A DNA stretch of 64,000 bases from Providencia hangzhouensis (GCF_029193595.2 NZ_CP135052.1:2356001-2420000), one strand, 5' to 3'; positions 26,091 to 35,933 are shown, counted from the first letter of the stretch. Notes: generated from the letters alone by a model not told the origin. Numbers and translations are program-made.

Positions 26091-26975
26091 TTATAACCAA
26101 CCTTGTTTCTTATGCTGTGCACAAATTGGACAAATATGGGTATTTTCTTCCCAAGAAGAAAAAGGTAAATGGCAGGTATGACACTGCGTATCATAATAAT
26201 GGAAGATTTTCGGCACGTTATTTTTAGCTGTATAGCTTTGTACATGAATAGATTTAGGAAAACAAACGACTTGGCAACTCATACAACCAGTACAACGTTT
26301 TTCATCTATCAAAAATTGGTTATTTTCAATTTCTATCGCATGCTCATCACACATCTTGGCACAAGCGCCACAAAGAATGCATTTTTCCGTGTCTAGTTCG
26401 ACCTTAAACCAGCTATCTTCAGGGTAAAATTGTTTTCTTGCATTTAATCCTGTTTTCACCTGCCCCTTATCTAACGGCTTTGAATCCAATTTTTGACGAA
26501 ATAGCATCATCCGACGACCGCTATCGACTTGTTCAGGCTGAACAATACGTAATTGCCAAATAGGTTCTTGTAATGTTTTGAGTTTTAAATTTAATGCCGC
26601 AATCGTTGGCAACCATTTATCAACCCAGGGTTCAGCGATTTGCATACCACGAATGCCATATTGCCGGTGCCAAACAATCAGTTCGTCCGCATTAGCAATC
26701 GGCTCATCATGGTTTACTATCAAAAATTCCCCTTGATAACTACGTTCATGGGGTTTGATATTTTCGATGGCATCTACAGGGCAAGCAAATAAACAATTAC
26801 CACATTGAAAACATAATTCATTATTAATTTCTGCATCCATATGGCTAAACGATACCGCCCCCACAGGACAACTGGTGGCACAATTATCACAGATGCTATT
26901 TTTCAGGCGTTTTCTTACGCACTGACCGTTAATTATGGGTTCAGGAGGCAGCTCTAAACTAATAAAACGTCTCAT
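26091..26975 (-). CDS. Four-cluster ferredoxin-like 4Fe-4S protein with C-terminal zinc ribbon
   Basis: This 294-residue cytoplasmic protein is built of two ferredoxin modules. The first has CDNCATSCP (29-37, with Cys19 before it) and CFQCGNCLFACP. The second has CILCGACAKMC and CTGCMSCQVVCFP. Between them is about 110 residues of non-ferredoxin sequence (WHRQYGIRGM, then the helical KTLQEPIWQLR). At the end, CHTC and CPIC form a rubredoxin/zinc-ribbon-like site. It could carry electrons or mature another redox enzyme. No dehydrogenase, reductase or cofactor gene adjoins it, so the partner is unknown. It is convergent with the hydrolase. Confidence 0.85.
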   Translation of the reverse strand: MRRFISLELPPEPIINGQCVRKRLKNSICDNCATSCPVGAVSFSHMDAEINNELCFQCGNCLFACPVDAIENIKPHERSYQGEFLIVNHDEPIANADELIVWHRQYGIRGMQIAEPWVDKWLPTIAALNLKLKTLQEPIWQLRIVQPEQVDSGRRMMLFRQKLDSKPLDKGQVKTGLNARKQFYPEDSWFKVELDTEKCILCGACAKMCDEHAIEIENNQFLIDEKRCTGCMSCQVVCFPKSIHVQSYTAKNNVPKIFHYYDTQCHTCHLPFSSWEENTHICPICAQHKKQGWL

Positions 26976-27166
26976 TGCTCTACACTCTCCCGTTACAACA
27001 AAAATAACTTATTTAAAAATTGTTATATTTAATAGTTAAATTCTAGCATTAATTTTTACACTATTTTAGTACAACACTCTGTAGATAAAGATGATTTGGG
27101 CTAAATAATTACTTAAAAACTACAAAACTCTCTGTATTTTGGAGCCTTGTGGTTTACGCCTCCTTT

Positions 27167-30100
27167 CTAACTCGCTTTTTTCATATAATTATCAACAAGG
27201 TTGGTGGGCTCCCAATTCTTCTGTAAATATTCAATATCCTGAATACCAATACAGTTTTCTTCGTCTTGTAGGCGTAGTGTCGCTAACGTCTCCACTAAAT
27301 GATTCAATTTTTGTTGGGTAGAATGCTCATTTTGCCCCTCTAAAGACTGCACATGAACTACAGTGGGAGCTATCGTATTCGGATACTGAAATATTTTCAC
27401 ACTACGTCCCTGATCTGAAGTATAAATATATCGAGTTGCATTACTTCGGTGGTCAGGTTCTTCTCGAATAACGTTCTTATTAAAATTAATGAGGTAAATC
27501 GTGTTTTCACCGCCAAGGCTATACAACGAATTCCAGCCTACAATTTCGCCATTGATAATAAAACTATTTTTTCCGCTAGCATCTGTTAACAACCCATTTG
27601 AACCATTAGAGATGAAGACATCATTCCCTTCACCACCATATAAATTGGTATCACTTGTTGATGCATAAAGAACATTATTTCCGTAAATACCATCTGGAAT
27701 TGAAATGGCTCCAGTTACCGCTTGCGCTTTAAATACCCGCCCGACCCCACTTCTATCCCAAACTTTTTGTTCTGGTCCCCTTGTCCGAATAAACAAGCGC
27801 CTAAATGGTGTATTTTCACTAATATGTATATTTTTTGTCTTTGTATCAAGAATTGATGAAAAGCTTAACTCGTTAGAAAAATTTTTAAACTCATCCATAG
27901 GGTGCCAAATCTGTTCTGGCGCTAATTCTCTTTTATATTGGCGCTGTTCAGCAAGGTAGCGAACTAAATGTGCCATACCATCATTATGAATATGGACTGG
28001 CATATGGGAGGGTAACCGCTGATGATGATAAACTTGATTATTGCTATTTTTATTATTTTGGGGCATCTTTACTTTGACTGTGCGCAAATTAGATTGCGAT
28101 GTGTAAAGATGATAAGTATCTTCCCGTTCGTCTATGACTTCATACTGTGTTTTAAAATTAAATAAATGAATATTATTAAATCCAACTTGATCTAATATTT
28201 CTGTATTACCGCCCCCTTTACTTCCATCAATTAAATAGTGGTCATCCCCTCCTTGTCCATCAAGTTTGTCATTACCCAAGTCAGATAGAATTAAATCACT
28301 ATTTTCACCACCATATACATAATCATCACCGTTACCTCCATACAAAACATTCCCTCCTCCATTTGTAATAATAATATCATTACCTTCCCCTGAATTTATG
28401 ATATTTCCTATCATACTGTTGTCTTCAATTAAGTCATCACCATTATTTGTATCTAGAATAGGATAACGAAAATTATATCCCTTAGGAATTTTTATGTAAT
28501 CATCATTTTCTGTGGGTAATTCCAAACATTCAATTGGTTCAATGTTATAATAATCCCTCCCCATTTTTATCCTAAATAAATTTCCATGACCGTCTTTAAT
28601 ATAAATTTCTTTACTTATTGGGTATGATAAATTAATGAAGCTAATTTCAATTTTTTCATTACTGAATTTATCATATAAAAATATTGATGTTCCCAGTGCC
28701 TTGATATCAAATCCATTCTCATAAGGTAATAAAATGGTCATATCAAACTCATTTTCCATTTCTGATTTAATATTTGAAAAGTCAAAAATGATTTTACCTT
28801 GAAAAATCTGATCTGGGTTAACTTGATAAACATCTCTTCCTTTAGTAACCATAATATGACTGTTTCTACTGACCATTAAAAGGTGGTCATCATTACTCTC
28901 TCCTTTATATTCTAACTTACTCGCTAAACCATGAAATTTAAAATCTCCCCATAAAGGTTGACCATATATTTTATTATCAACTGAAATTGTTTTTTCACTC
29001 TCATCGATACTTATTGTAGAGCTAGCGCCTCCCTGATAAGTAATATTAAAAATATTTTCACTTATAATGTGTGAAGCACTTGAATCCAAATGGTTTAGCT
29101 TAGTATTTAATACAAATCCGTCCTTTGTATATAATTGATATCTATGAAATATTTCCCTACCATTATTATCTATTTTATACGTGTTTTTTAAAGTAACATT
29201 CAGTGTTAAAACTTTCGTTTCTGACTCTGCCGATTTTATTTCAATATTTAATATGAGATCATTACCAGAAATACTGGCATCCTTTATTTCGCTTAACATA
29301 TACCCTAAATTTACTCGGCTTTGGCCTTGTGTATTTTCAATAATTACAGCTGATAATTCTAATAAATTATCATTTAATTCATCTTGATTATTGTGCCAAT
29401 CAACACGACGTAGAAAATAACTATCATTACCTTCTCCACCATTGACTATCCCTGATTCAAATATTAATTGATCATCCCCCTCCATACCTTGAATAAATGC
29501 AGTCATTGCCCCTACATCTAATGTGTTGGATTCTTTATTACCTAATAATTCTGCTATCGTAGAGCTATCTCCAATTAGCATCACATCATTAACATTGCGT
29601 AAATGAATCTTCTTAACTTTATGATTAATGAAGGCCACCTCTGACGTTATATTGTTCAAATCGATATCTATTTTACTGTTGGATGGAATGTCTTTAATGA
29701 TTATACTATTATCCCCCCCATTGCCATCAAAATAAATTTCGTTACTTTCTTCAATGTTATTATCAAATAATAATGATAAGTTTATAATATCATCTTTTTC
29801 GCCGCCTACGAGAAATTTACTCCCTGCATTGATGTTAAATAAATTTTTTGAATTTTTTTTCCCAACGATAATATCTGTTCCATTCCCTGGGTTAAAACTA
29901 ATGTTTTTTTGCTTTGCTTCATTTTCATATCGGTAACCAATATTTTGCATGCCTTCATAAATAACCCTAGGCTTCTCACTTAATAATTCTCTTGCAATAT
30001 CAATAGGCTGGTTTAAAAATTCATTCCCTAGTCTATTCACTCTGATATCATTATTTATATCAGGGTGAATCGTATTGGTATAATTATTTCTGGCCTGGAA

Positions 30101-33100
30101 TAGCCGTAGCTCTGATGCTGATAATGAACTTAGTTGTGTAGCAACCGACTGTTTTTTCTTTATGTTATAAAAAGTAGTTAGTTCGTTTTTATGTAAAAAT
30201 TGTTTTAGTAATAAGCTATCATACTCAGGATTAAGTACAATAATGTCATTGGCAACCTCCTCGCCAATATTTTTATAAGCGATAGGAGCCGTTTTATTCA
30301 CTAGTCTAAAACGATAATTAAAATTCAGTTCATTGACCCTCTGTGTTTGAAAGCTTTTTACCCAATGATTATCTTGAGAGTCATAATGATAATTTTCCCG
30401 AATAAAATTAATTTGCTCGATGGTATAGTAAGGCCCTATTTCATCACTATCAATATGACTAAGAGGTCCACGGTTATCCACATCAGCAAACTCTGCACTA
30501 CTAATTATTTTTGAGTTATTTCTATAATAAATATAATGTTTGATATGTTCAACAAGGATCGGTTTACCAACCAATTGTAAGTGTTCATCAAAACCTTGAT
30601 ATAAAAATGACGACTTGAACGTATCTAAGTCTTGCTGCCAATTTATATTTTTGAAGTATGCTAAATGCTGTTTATAACTAAATCGATTTAATATATTGTC
30701 TGATGGAGGAAAACCAAGTGCAGCACGAATACCTTCTCTGGCTTTTTCATCCCAGCCTAGAGATTCACCGAGTTCCTCTTCAATTTTTTCTACTGCGCGA
30801 ATACCTGTATATACCATCCCTCCAATTAATAAGGAACCAGCAACAATTAAACCAACGACAGGTATTGCCGATGAACCAATGATTATACCGATCATGGTTA
30901 CACCCCCCACAATAATGTTAGCAATTGACAAAGAACCATTCACAATTAAGTCTTGGCGCTCTTTATCATTTGTAACCCTGTCTAGTTGTTCAAATGCTTC
31001 ACAAGCTTGATAAATATCTAACCCCATTCCAATTAAATTAAATATAATTGTAATACGAGCTGTAATTTTTGATGATACATTAAACGATCCAGCTTGTTTA
31101 TAAGCGAGCTTAAGTAGAATAGGTTGTAAGACCATATCCCCATAATTAAAGAATGCATTTGCGCAGGCTAGATCAAGGTTTTTCTGTATTTCTCGTCTTT
31201 CTTTTTCTGATAGATTAGGATTATCTAATTCATCTATTAACTGGTAAACAGAGTTGATTGTTAGAAATATCCCTGTAGAACCAATTCCTTGCCCAAAATA
31301 ATTAGCTATTTTTGCATAAGTTGGTAATTTAATACCGATGCGTCGTAAATCTTCTATAGTCTTATTCATACCAACTGGATTATCGAGTTGTGATTTTTGA
31401 ATAATTTGGAGCTGTTCTTGTAGTACGGCCCTTGGTTTGATCATTGAATTAACATCAATTCGTCTTGTTATATGATCATCTTGTAAACTCTTATTAATCA
31501 TTTTAATTAAATTAATGTCTTTTTCATTTTCAGTTAAAAAGGTTAACTGAAATGCTAATTTATCAGGATTAAATTTAACATTATCCTCCCAGTTTGGAAG
31601 CTGAGTATGTTTAAAATCTAATGGTTCGCTATTTATTGTAGCCCCAATATCTCTAAGTTTTTTTAATGATGTTACCTGCTCGCCAAAAATAATTTCCGAG
31701 TCATTAGTCACTGATATTTCTGATGACTTGAAAAAGGTATCCAGCTCACTCATAATGCTTTGCCGCATACTGAGGTATGCTTCGCTCTCTGTATTTATGA
31801 TTTGCACTTCACCAAACAGGGCTTCGCCTACTTTGTGTTTAAATCCCGCAATACTTCCTCTGGTTAATACTGAGCCATCCTCTTGCGTTATTTCTTGGTT
31901 AATATAATCATTAAAAACATTAGATAAGTGTTTCTTTGCTTGGCTAAATTCTGAATGACTAATAATAAGCTCAACACCAGTAGTATCGGATAAAGTTAAA
32001 AAGTACTTATCATTACGAGAATAGCTTGTAACTGTATATATTTCTTCATCACTTTGAAAAGTGATAATCTGATTATTCCCTATATTTTCAAATAATAATA
32101 TGTGAGATTGCTCGTTTATTTCATTAGAAACAGCTCCTAATAAATCAAAATTCGATTGATATATTTCATCAAATCTAGTGAGAACTTCTTGTTCTTTATC
32201 AGTAACATTATCTATCTTTTGTTTTCGTGTTAGTTTGGTTAAAACTTCAAATTTTTCCTTAAGTTGTAAACTTTGTTCGTTAGTTAAATTACTATGCTGC
32301 AAAAGGCGTAAAAAGCAGATATTCTCAAATGAATGTATTTCAACTGGCAATTTATTTACTGTAACATCGAACCCCTCTTTATATGATAACTGAGATAATG
32401 CTGCATAATTAGATTTTAGTTTTTCATGTAAATCTAAAATTAATCTAAATTCTTTTTTTAATGACTTTTCGTTTCCAAATGGGGTTTCAATATCTATATA
32501 GAGCATTAATAAATCATCAATATATTGATTATATTCTCTTAATTTTATTGGATCTTGGACTAGTTTTAAAACTTCTGCATGATTAAAGCCTTGCCCACTA
32601 GGAAATAACGCACTCAAACGGTTTATAGACAGCTGACTTAGGTAGTTTAGTTTTTCAGGCTGGTGGCTCAAAAATTCTAAAATATCTTTTGCTTCAATGG
32701 CTTGCTGTTTAATTCTAGTGGTGTCATCATCAATAAATATTGAATTCCACATATGAGAAAAATCATTTTCATTCTCAGCGTCACAAACTTTATTAATTTT
32801 TTTACTGATAATGGGGTCATATGCTGCAATATTTAATTTGTTCTTATCGATACTTCCATCTTGGAATGTAAAATACCCTTTTAAATAAAGGTGTCTATTA
32901 ATATCAATATTCTCTGCCTGTAAATTACCCATACTAATATCTTCAAGTAATGCTATTATTTTATATCTTGGTTCAAAATAATTCTCTAAAAAAACCTTAG
33001 TATATATTCCATTTATTTTCAACTTACTCGTTAGTTCCTCACTAAAAATCACCTTTTCTTCTTTTGTCAAAAGTGCCTTTTTATCGGTTAAATATAGAAT

Positions 33101-34486
33101 AATATTTTCTGGCATTTTAAAATCATATCTTGTTTTTAATACATTTAATGAGTTTGCATAGTTTTGAATAAAACCAGGTTCAGAGTGAAGATTATCTATT
33201 AATATCCACTGTTGTTTAGTTGCTTTTAGTAAATGCTCTATGTCGCCATATTCTGAGAAAAATTCCATTGTATTCGGGTTTAATTGAAGCAATAATGTGC
33301 TATTAGGAAGCTCATTAACGAGATCTTCAGAATATTTTTTTCCTACAATACCTCTTCCTGAACGAATAATAATTTTTACAGTATCGTTGATTTTTTGTGG
33401 ATTAGCATTCACATTAATTTTATTAATCATTAACCATAATGGTGTTTCTAATATTCCAATATTTTCATATTCACGAATTAGTTCTTTTCTAAAATCACTA
33501 TTAAATTGAATATCTTTCGCATTTAACTTCTGTTTAAACATAGCGTATGCATCATGATTAAAAGCCACTTTTTTAATCAAATCAATATCAATTTTATACT
33601 CATTATTTGGATCCTTAAAAATATCCATAGCAGTAGAATGGTAATCTTTTATTAATTGCCAAACTTCTAGCTCACCACTTCTTAACTCATCGATAAAATA
33701 TAAACTGGCATGTTTTCCATTAATATAAGCCTGTTGATTAGTTTGATTAATATTAATTTCTAATCGCCAATTTTCAGTAGATTGTTTCTCTTCTATTAAA
33801 TTATATGGCCAAACTATTTTTTTACTCTCGTTCGTGACACTGATAGGCCTATTATAACCCACAACTGGAAGATATATTCCATGCTTAGCTAATCCTACAC
33901 TTGCCCTAAACACAAAGTTTTCATTTACCCCCCCACAACCTAATTGGCAACCTGCCAAAACAATTTTATTGGGAGGGTATGCTTTCAGCACATGGCTTTT
34001 AAGGTATATCAACCCTGCAATAAGTTGGTAAGCTTGGTACCCCTCAAAGAGACTTTGCTGGTTATGCCCGTTATACTGACCATGACCGATAACCGTCCAA
34101 CGTATTTTTCCGTTAACTTTCGTTTGTAAATCACCATGTAGCACTTTCCACTGCTCACTCTCAATATCAAACTGTATAACAAGTGAATTACTAGGAAATT
34201 TTGCTAATAATCTCCCCGTTGATTTAGCTGCTGTGTCATCATCTCCTATTTGGATTAAAACATGATAATTATATGTCGAGTCACTTGTAGGCCGACTCAT
34301 TAAATGATGAAAAATTGTAAGCCTTGTGAATTCATCTATAGGATTAAACCAGTTAGATATATTTTTAAGTTCGGAGGACTGCTCCCCTACTAATGGCCTA
34401 CCATCTATGTGTTCCGTTAAAAATATCAAATCATCATCTTTATTAATTATTTCATCATTAGTTTTCTTGTCATTTATATTTATCAT
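27167..34486 (-). CDS. Giant toxin-like protein: N-terminal C80-type protease, TcdA/TcdB-like pore region, C-terminal RTX repeats
   Basis: A 2439-residue protein with no signal peptide. Residues about 70-225 resemble the C80 autoprotease of MARTX and clostridial toxins. His135 lies in RWTVIGHGQ, and Cys180 in KIVLAGCQLGCGG (both codons checked). Residues about 366-510 repeat the same strand pattern without the His and Cys. Residues about 1060-1250 hold long hydrophobic segments (such as IIVGGVTMIGIIIGSSAIPV) typical of the TcdA/TcdB translocation region. RTX nonapeptides (GGxGxD) occur near 1670-1690, 2010-2095 and 2282-2290. The last 400 residues contain a duplicated module. The gene is visibly more AT-rich than its neighbours and has no toxin acylase or type I transporter beside it. 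It was probably acquired, and is a likely host-directed or insect toxin. The target is unknown. Confidence 0.9.
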   Translation of the reverse strand: MININDKKTNDEIINKDDDLIFLTEHIDGRPLVGEQSSELKNISNWFNPIDEFTRLTIFHHLMSRPTSDSTYNYHVLIQIGDDDTAAKSTGRLLAKFPSNSLVIQFDIESEQWKVLHGDLQTKVNGKIRWTVIGHGQYNGHNQQSLFEGYQAYQLIAGLIYLKSHVLKAYPPNKIVLAGCQLGCGGVNENFVFRASVGLAKHGIYLPVVGYNRPISVTNESKKIVWPYNLIEEKQSTENWRLEININQTNQQAYINGKHASLYFIDELRSGELEVWQLIKDYHSTAMDIFKDPNNEYKIDIDLIKKVAFNHDAYAMFKQKLNAKDIQFNSDFRKELIREYENIGILETPLWLMINKINVNANPQKINDTVKIIIRSGRGIVGKKYSEDLVNELPNSTLLLQLNPNTMEFFSEYGDIEHLLKATKQQWILIDNLHSEPGFIQNYANSLNVLKTRYDFKMPENIILYLTDKKALLTKEEKVIFSEELTSKLKINGIYTKVFLENYFEPRYKIIALLEDISMGNLQAENIDINRHLYLKGYFTFQDGSIDKNKLNIAAYDPIISKKINKVCDAENENDFSHMWNSIFIDDDTTRIKQQAIEAKDILEFLSHQPEKLNYLSQLSINRLSALFPSGQGFNHAEVLKLVQDPIKLREYNQYIDDLLMLYIDIETPFGNEKSLKKEFRLILDLHEKLKSNYAALSQLSYKEGFDVTVNKLPVEIHSFENICFLRLLQHSNLTNEQSLQLKEKFEVLTKLTRKQKIDNVTDKEQEVLTRFDEIYQSNFDLLGAVSNEINEQSHILLFENIGNNQIITFQSDEEIYTVTSYSRNDKYFLTLSDTTGVELIISHSEFSQAKKHLSNVFNDYINQEITQEDGSVLTRGSIAGFKHKVGEALFGEVQIINTESEAYLSMRQSIMSELDTFFKSSEISVTNDSEIIFGEQVTSLKKLRDIGATINSEPLDFKHTQLPNWEDNVKFNPDKLAFQLTFLTENEKDINLIKMINKSLQDDHITRRIDVNSMIKPRAVLQEQLQIIQKSQLDNPVGMNKTIEDLRRIGIKLPTYAKIANYFGQGIGSTGIFLTINSVYQLIDELDNPNLSEKERREIQKNLDLACANAFFNYGDMVLQPILLKLAYKQAGSFNVSSKITARITIIFNLIGMGLDIYQACEAFEQLDRVTNDKERQDLIVNGSLSIANIIVGGVTMIGIIIGSSAIPVVGLIVAGSLLIGGMVYTGIRAVEKIEEELGESLGWDEKAREGIRAALGFPPSDNILNRFSYKQHLAYFKNINWQQDLDTFKSSFLYQGFDEHLQLVGKPILVEHIKHYIYYRNNSKIISSAEFADVDNRGPLSHIDSDEIGPYYTIEQINFIRENYHYDSQDNHWVKSFQTQRVNELNFNYRFRLVNKTAPIAYKNIGEEVANDIIVLNPEYDSLLLKQFLHKNELTTFYNIKKKQSVATQLSSLSASELRLFQARNNYTNTIHPDINNDIRVNRLGNEFLNQPIDIARELLSEKPRVIYEGMQNIGYRYENEAKQKNISFNPGNGTDIIVGKKNSKNLFNINAGSKFLVGGEKDDIINLSLLFDNNIEESNEIYFDGNGGDNSIIIKDIPSNSKIDIDLNNITSEVAFINHKVKKIHLRNVNDVMLIGDSSTIAELLGNKESNTLDVGAMTAFIQGMEGDDQLIFESGIVNGGEGNDSYFLRRVDWHNNQDELNDNLLELSAVIIENTQGQSRVNLGYMLSEIKDASISGNDLILNIEIKSAESETKVLTLNVTLKNTYKIDNNGREIFHRYQLYTKDGFVLNTKLNHLDSSASHIISENIFNITYQGGASSTISIDESEKTISVDNKIYGQPLWGDFKFHGLASKLEYKGESNDDHLLMVSRNSHIMVTKGRDVYQVNPDQIFQGKIIFDFSNIKSEMENEFDMTILLPYENGFDIKALGTSIFLYDKFSNEKIEISFINLSYPISKEIYIKDGHGNLFRIKMGRDYYNIEPIECLELPTENDDYIKIPKGYNFRYPILDTNNGDDLIEDNSMIGNIINSGEGNDIIITNGGGNVLYGGNGDDYVYGGENSDLILSDLGNDKLDGQGGDDHYLIDGSKGGGNTEILDQVGFNNIHLFNFKTQYEVIDEREDTYHLYTSQSNLRTVKVKMPQNNKNSNNQVYHHQRLPSHMPVHIHNDGMAHLVRYLAEQRQYKRELAPEQIWHPMDEFKNFSNELSFSSILDTKTKNIHISENTPFRRLFIRTRGPEQKVWDRSGVGRVFKAQAVTGAISIPDGIYGNNVLYASTSDTNLYGGEGNDVFISNGSNGLLTDASGKNSFIINGEIVGWNSLYSLGGENTIYLINFNKNVIREEPDHRSNATRYIYTSDQGRSVKIFQYPNTIAPTVVHVQSLEGQNEHSTQQKLNHLVETLATLRLQDEENCIGIQDIEYLQKNWEPTNLVDNYMKKAS
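28202..28459 (-). repeat. RTX calcium-binding nonapeptide block in the giant protein
   Basis: Residues about 2010-2095 carry consecutive GGxGxDxxx-type turns: NNGDDLIED, GEGNDIIIT, GGNGDDYVYG, GGENSDLILS and GQGGDDHYLI. These form parallel beta rolls when calcium binds outside the cell, and they mark type I secreted proteins. The spacing is irregular, with a few degenerate copies, so the roll is short compared with haemolysins. Confidence 0.85.
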
Positions 34487-34736
34487 ATGAATTCTTTTTC
34501 CATGTCAAATTAAAGCCCACCTTCAACTTAACAAGGTTGCCACATCAGTAAAATATATAAAAAAACAATTAAGATTAACTACAATTAACAACGCTCAAGA
34601 TAATTTCCCTATTAAAATATAAACCATCAAATCGATATGATACACAATCATTTTAAGATTATATTATGTTTACTTGTAATTATATTATATGCGTGTAATT
34701 ATTTGGATTCATTTCTACTTTCTACGAAGGCCATAT

Positions 34737-35894
34737 ATGAACAATTTCGAATTTTATAACCCCACTCGTATCATGTTTGGTGAAGGTAAAATCAGTGAAC
34801 TTGACCGAGTTGTCCCTAAAAATGCTAAGGTTCTTATTTTATTTGGCGGTGAAAGTGCAAGAAAAACAGGAACCTTAAATGAAGTTGAGCAAGCTTTAGG
34901 ATCTCGAACATTCGATCATTTTGGTGGAATTGAGGCCAATCCTCGCTATGAAACATTGATAAAAGCTGTCGATAAAATTGAAAAAGAAGGTTTCGATTTC
35001 TTGCTGGCGGTGGGTGGTGGCTCCGTCATTGATGGTGTTAAATTTATCGCAGCCGCGGTAAATTACCCAGGCGATAAATGGGAGGTGGTCACAAATAGAG
35101 GCTCGACTATAAAAACTGCGCTGCCCTTCGGTACAGTGTTAACATTACCTGCTACTGGTTCCGAAATGAACAAGGGTTCTGTAATTACTCGTGAAGAACT
35201 GCATTCTAAACTTGCTTTTATGAGCGACCATGTATTTCCTCAATTCTCTATTCTTGACCCAGTAAAAACCTATACTTTACCGACTCGCCAAATAAGTAAT
35301 GGTGTTGTTGACGCTTTCGTTCATGTTATTGAACAATATTTGACTTACCCAGTGAATGCTTACGTACAAGATGCATTCGCAGAAGGCTTATTGAAAACAT
35401 TAATAGAGATTGGACCTAAAGCGCTTGAGACTCCAAAAGATTATGATATTAGAGCCAATTTAATGTGGACAGCCACCTTGGCTTTAAATGGTTTAATTGG
35501 TGTTGGGGTACCACAAGACTGGTCTACTCACATGTTAGGCCATGAAATCACTGTGCTGTATGGTTTGGATCATGCACAAACACTCGCTATTGTTCTACCA
35601 TCCATGCTGACGGAAAAATTAGCCCAAAAACAGGCCAAATTGGTGCAATATGCAGAACGAGTTTGGGGAATTACGTCAGGTTCTGACCAAGAGAAAGCAT
35701 TAAATGCCATTGAGTTAACTCGAGAGTTCTTTGAAAAAATGCAAGTAGGTACTCGTTTTAGTGACTACCAACTGACCCAAGAGGTTATTGAACCATTAGT
35801 TAATAGCTTAGCTGCACACAATATGGTGAAATTAGGTGAGCACCAAGATATTAACTTAGAGATTAGCCGCCGCGTATATACGGCCGCTTTATAA
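34737..35894 (+). CDS. yqhD: NADPH-dependent aldehyde reductase YqhD
   Basis: This iron/zinc-containing group III alcohol dehydrogenase reduces a range of aldehydes (acrolein, malondialdehyde, butanal) with NADPH in response to peroxidation stress. The 385 residues match E. coli YqhD throughout. They include the nucleotide-binding FLLAVGGGSVIDG, the LPATGSEMN loop, and metal-ligand motifs VVDAFVH (Asp, His), THMLGHE (His) and LDHAQTLA (His). The start is at 34737 with GAAGG 6 bases upstream; the longer in-frame reading from 34689 has no ribosome site and no homologous extension. The usual yqhC regulator is not adjacent. A terminator follows. Confidence 0.95.
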   Translation: MNNFEFYNPTRIMFGEGKISELDRVVPKNAKVLILFGGESARKTGTLNEVEQALGSRTFDHFGGIEANPRYETLIKAVDKIEKEGFDFLLAVGGGSVIDGVKFIAAAVNYPGDKWEVVTNRGSTIKTALPFGTVLTLPATGSEMNKGSVITREELHSKLAFMSDHVFPQFSILDPVKTYTLPTRQISNGVVDAFVHVIEQYLTYPVNAYVQDAFAEGLLKTLIEIGPKALETPKDYDIRANLMWTATLALNGLIGVGVPQDWSTHMLGHEITVLYGLDHAQTLAIVLPSMLTEKLAQKQAKLVQYAERVWGITSGSDQEKALNAIELTREFFEKMQVGTRFSDYQLTQEVIEPLVNSLAAHNMVKLGEHQDINLEISRRVYTAAL

Positions 35895-35908
35895 TTTCCT
35901 CCCACTCG

Positions 35909-35933
35909 AAAAGGTGCAAACTTGCACCTTTTT
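35909..35933 (+). terminator. Intrinsic terminator of yqhD
   Basis: AAAAGGTGCAA at 35909-35919 pairs with TTGCACCTTTT at 35922-35932, then the sequence continues TCTTTTTT. It lies 14 bases past the stop. The rest of the 302-base gap to the next gene (35895-36196) is AT-rich and shows nothing else. Confidence 0.85.

Noticed and set aside
26091..26975. Ferredoxin-type protein as a subunit of a DMSO/TMAO reductase
   Set aside because: No molybdopterin subunit or membrane anchor lies nearby, and the zinc-ribbon end and split modules do not fit DmsB-like proteins.
27139..34129. Several open frames antisense to the giant protein, and similar ones inside yehI, yehM and the MFS genes
   Set aside because: They lack ribosome sites and read as hydrophobic or low-complexity mirror images of the real genes.
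34689..34736. Upstream in-frame extension of yqhD
   Set aside because: It adds 16 residues absent from the family and has no ribosome site; the start at 34737 has both.
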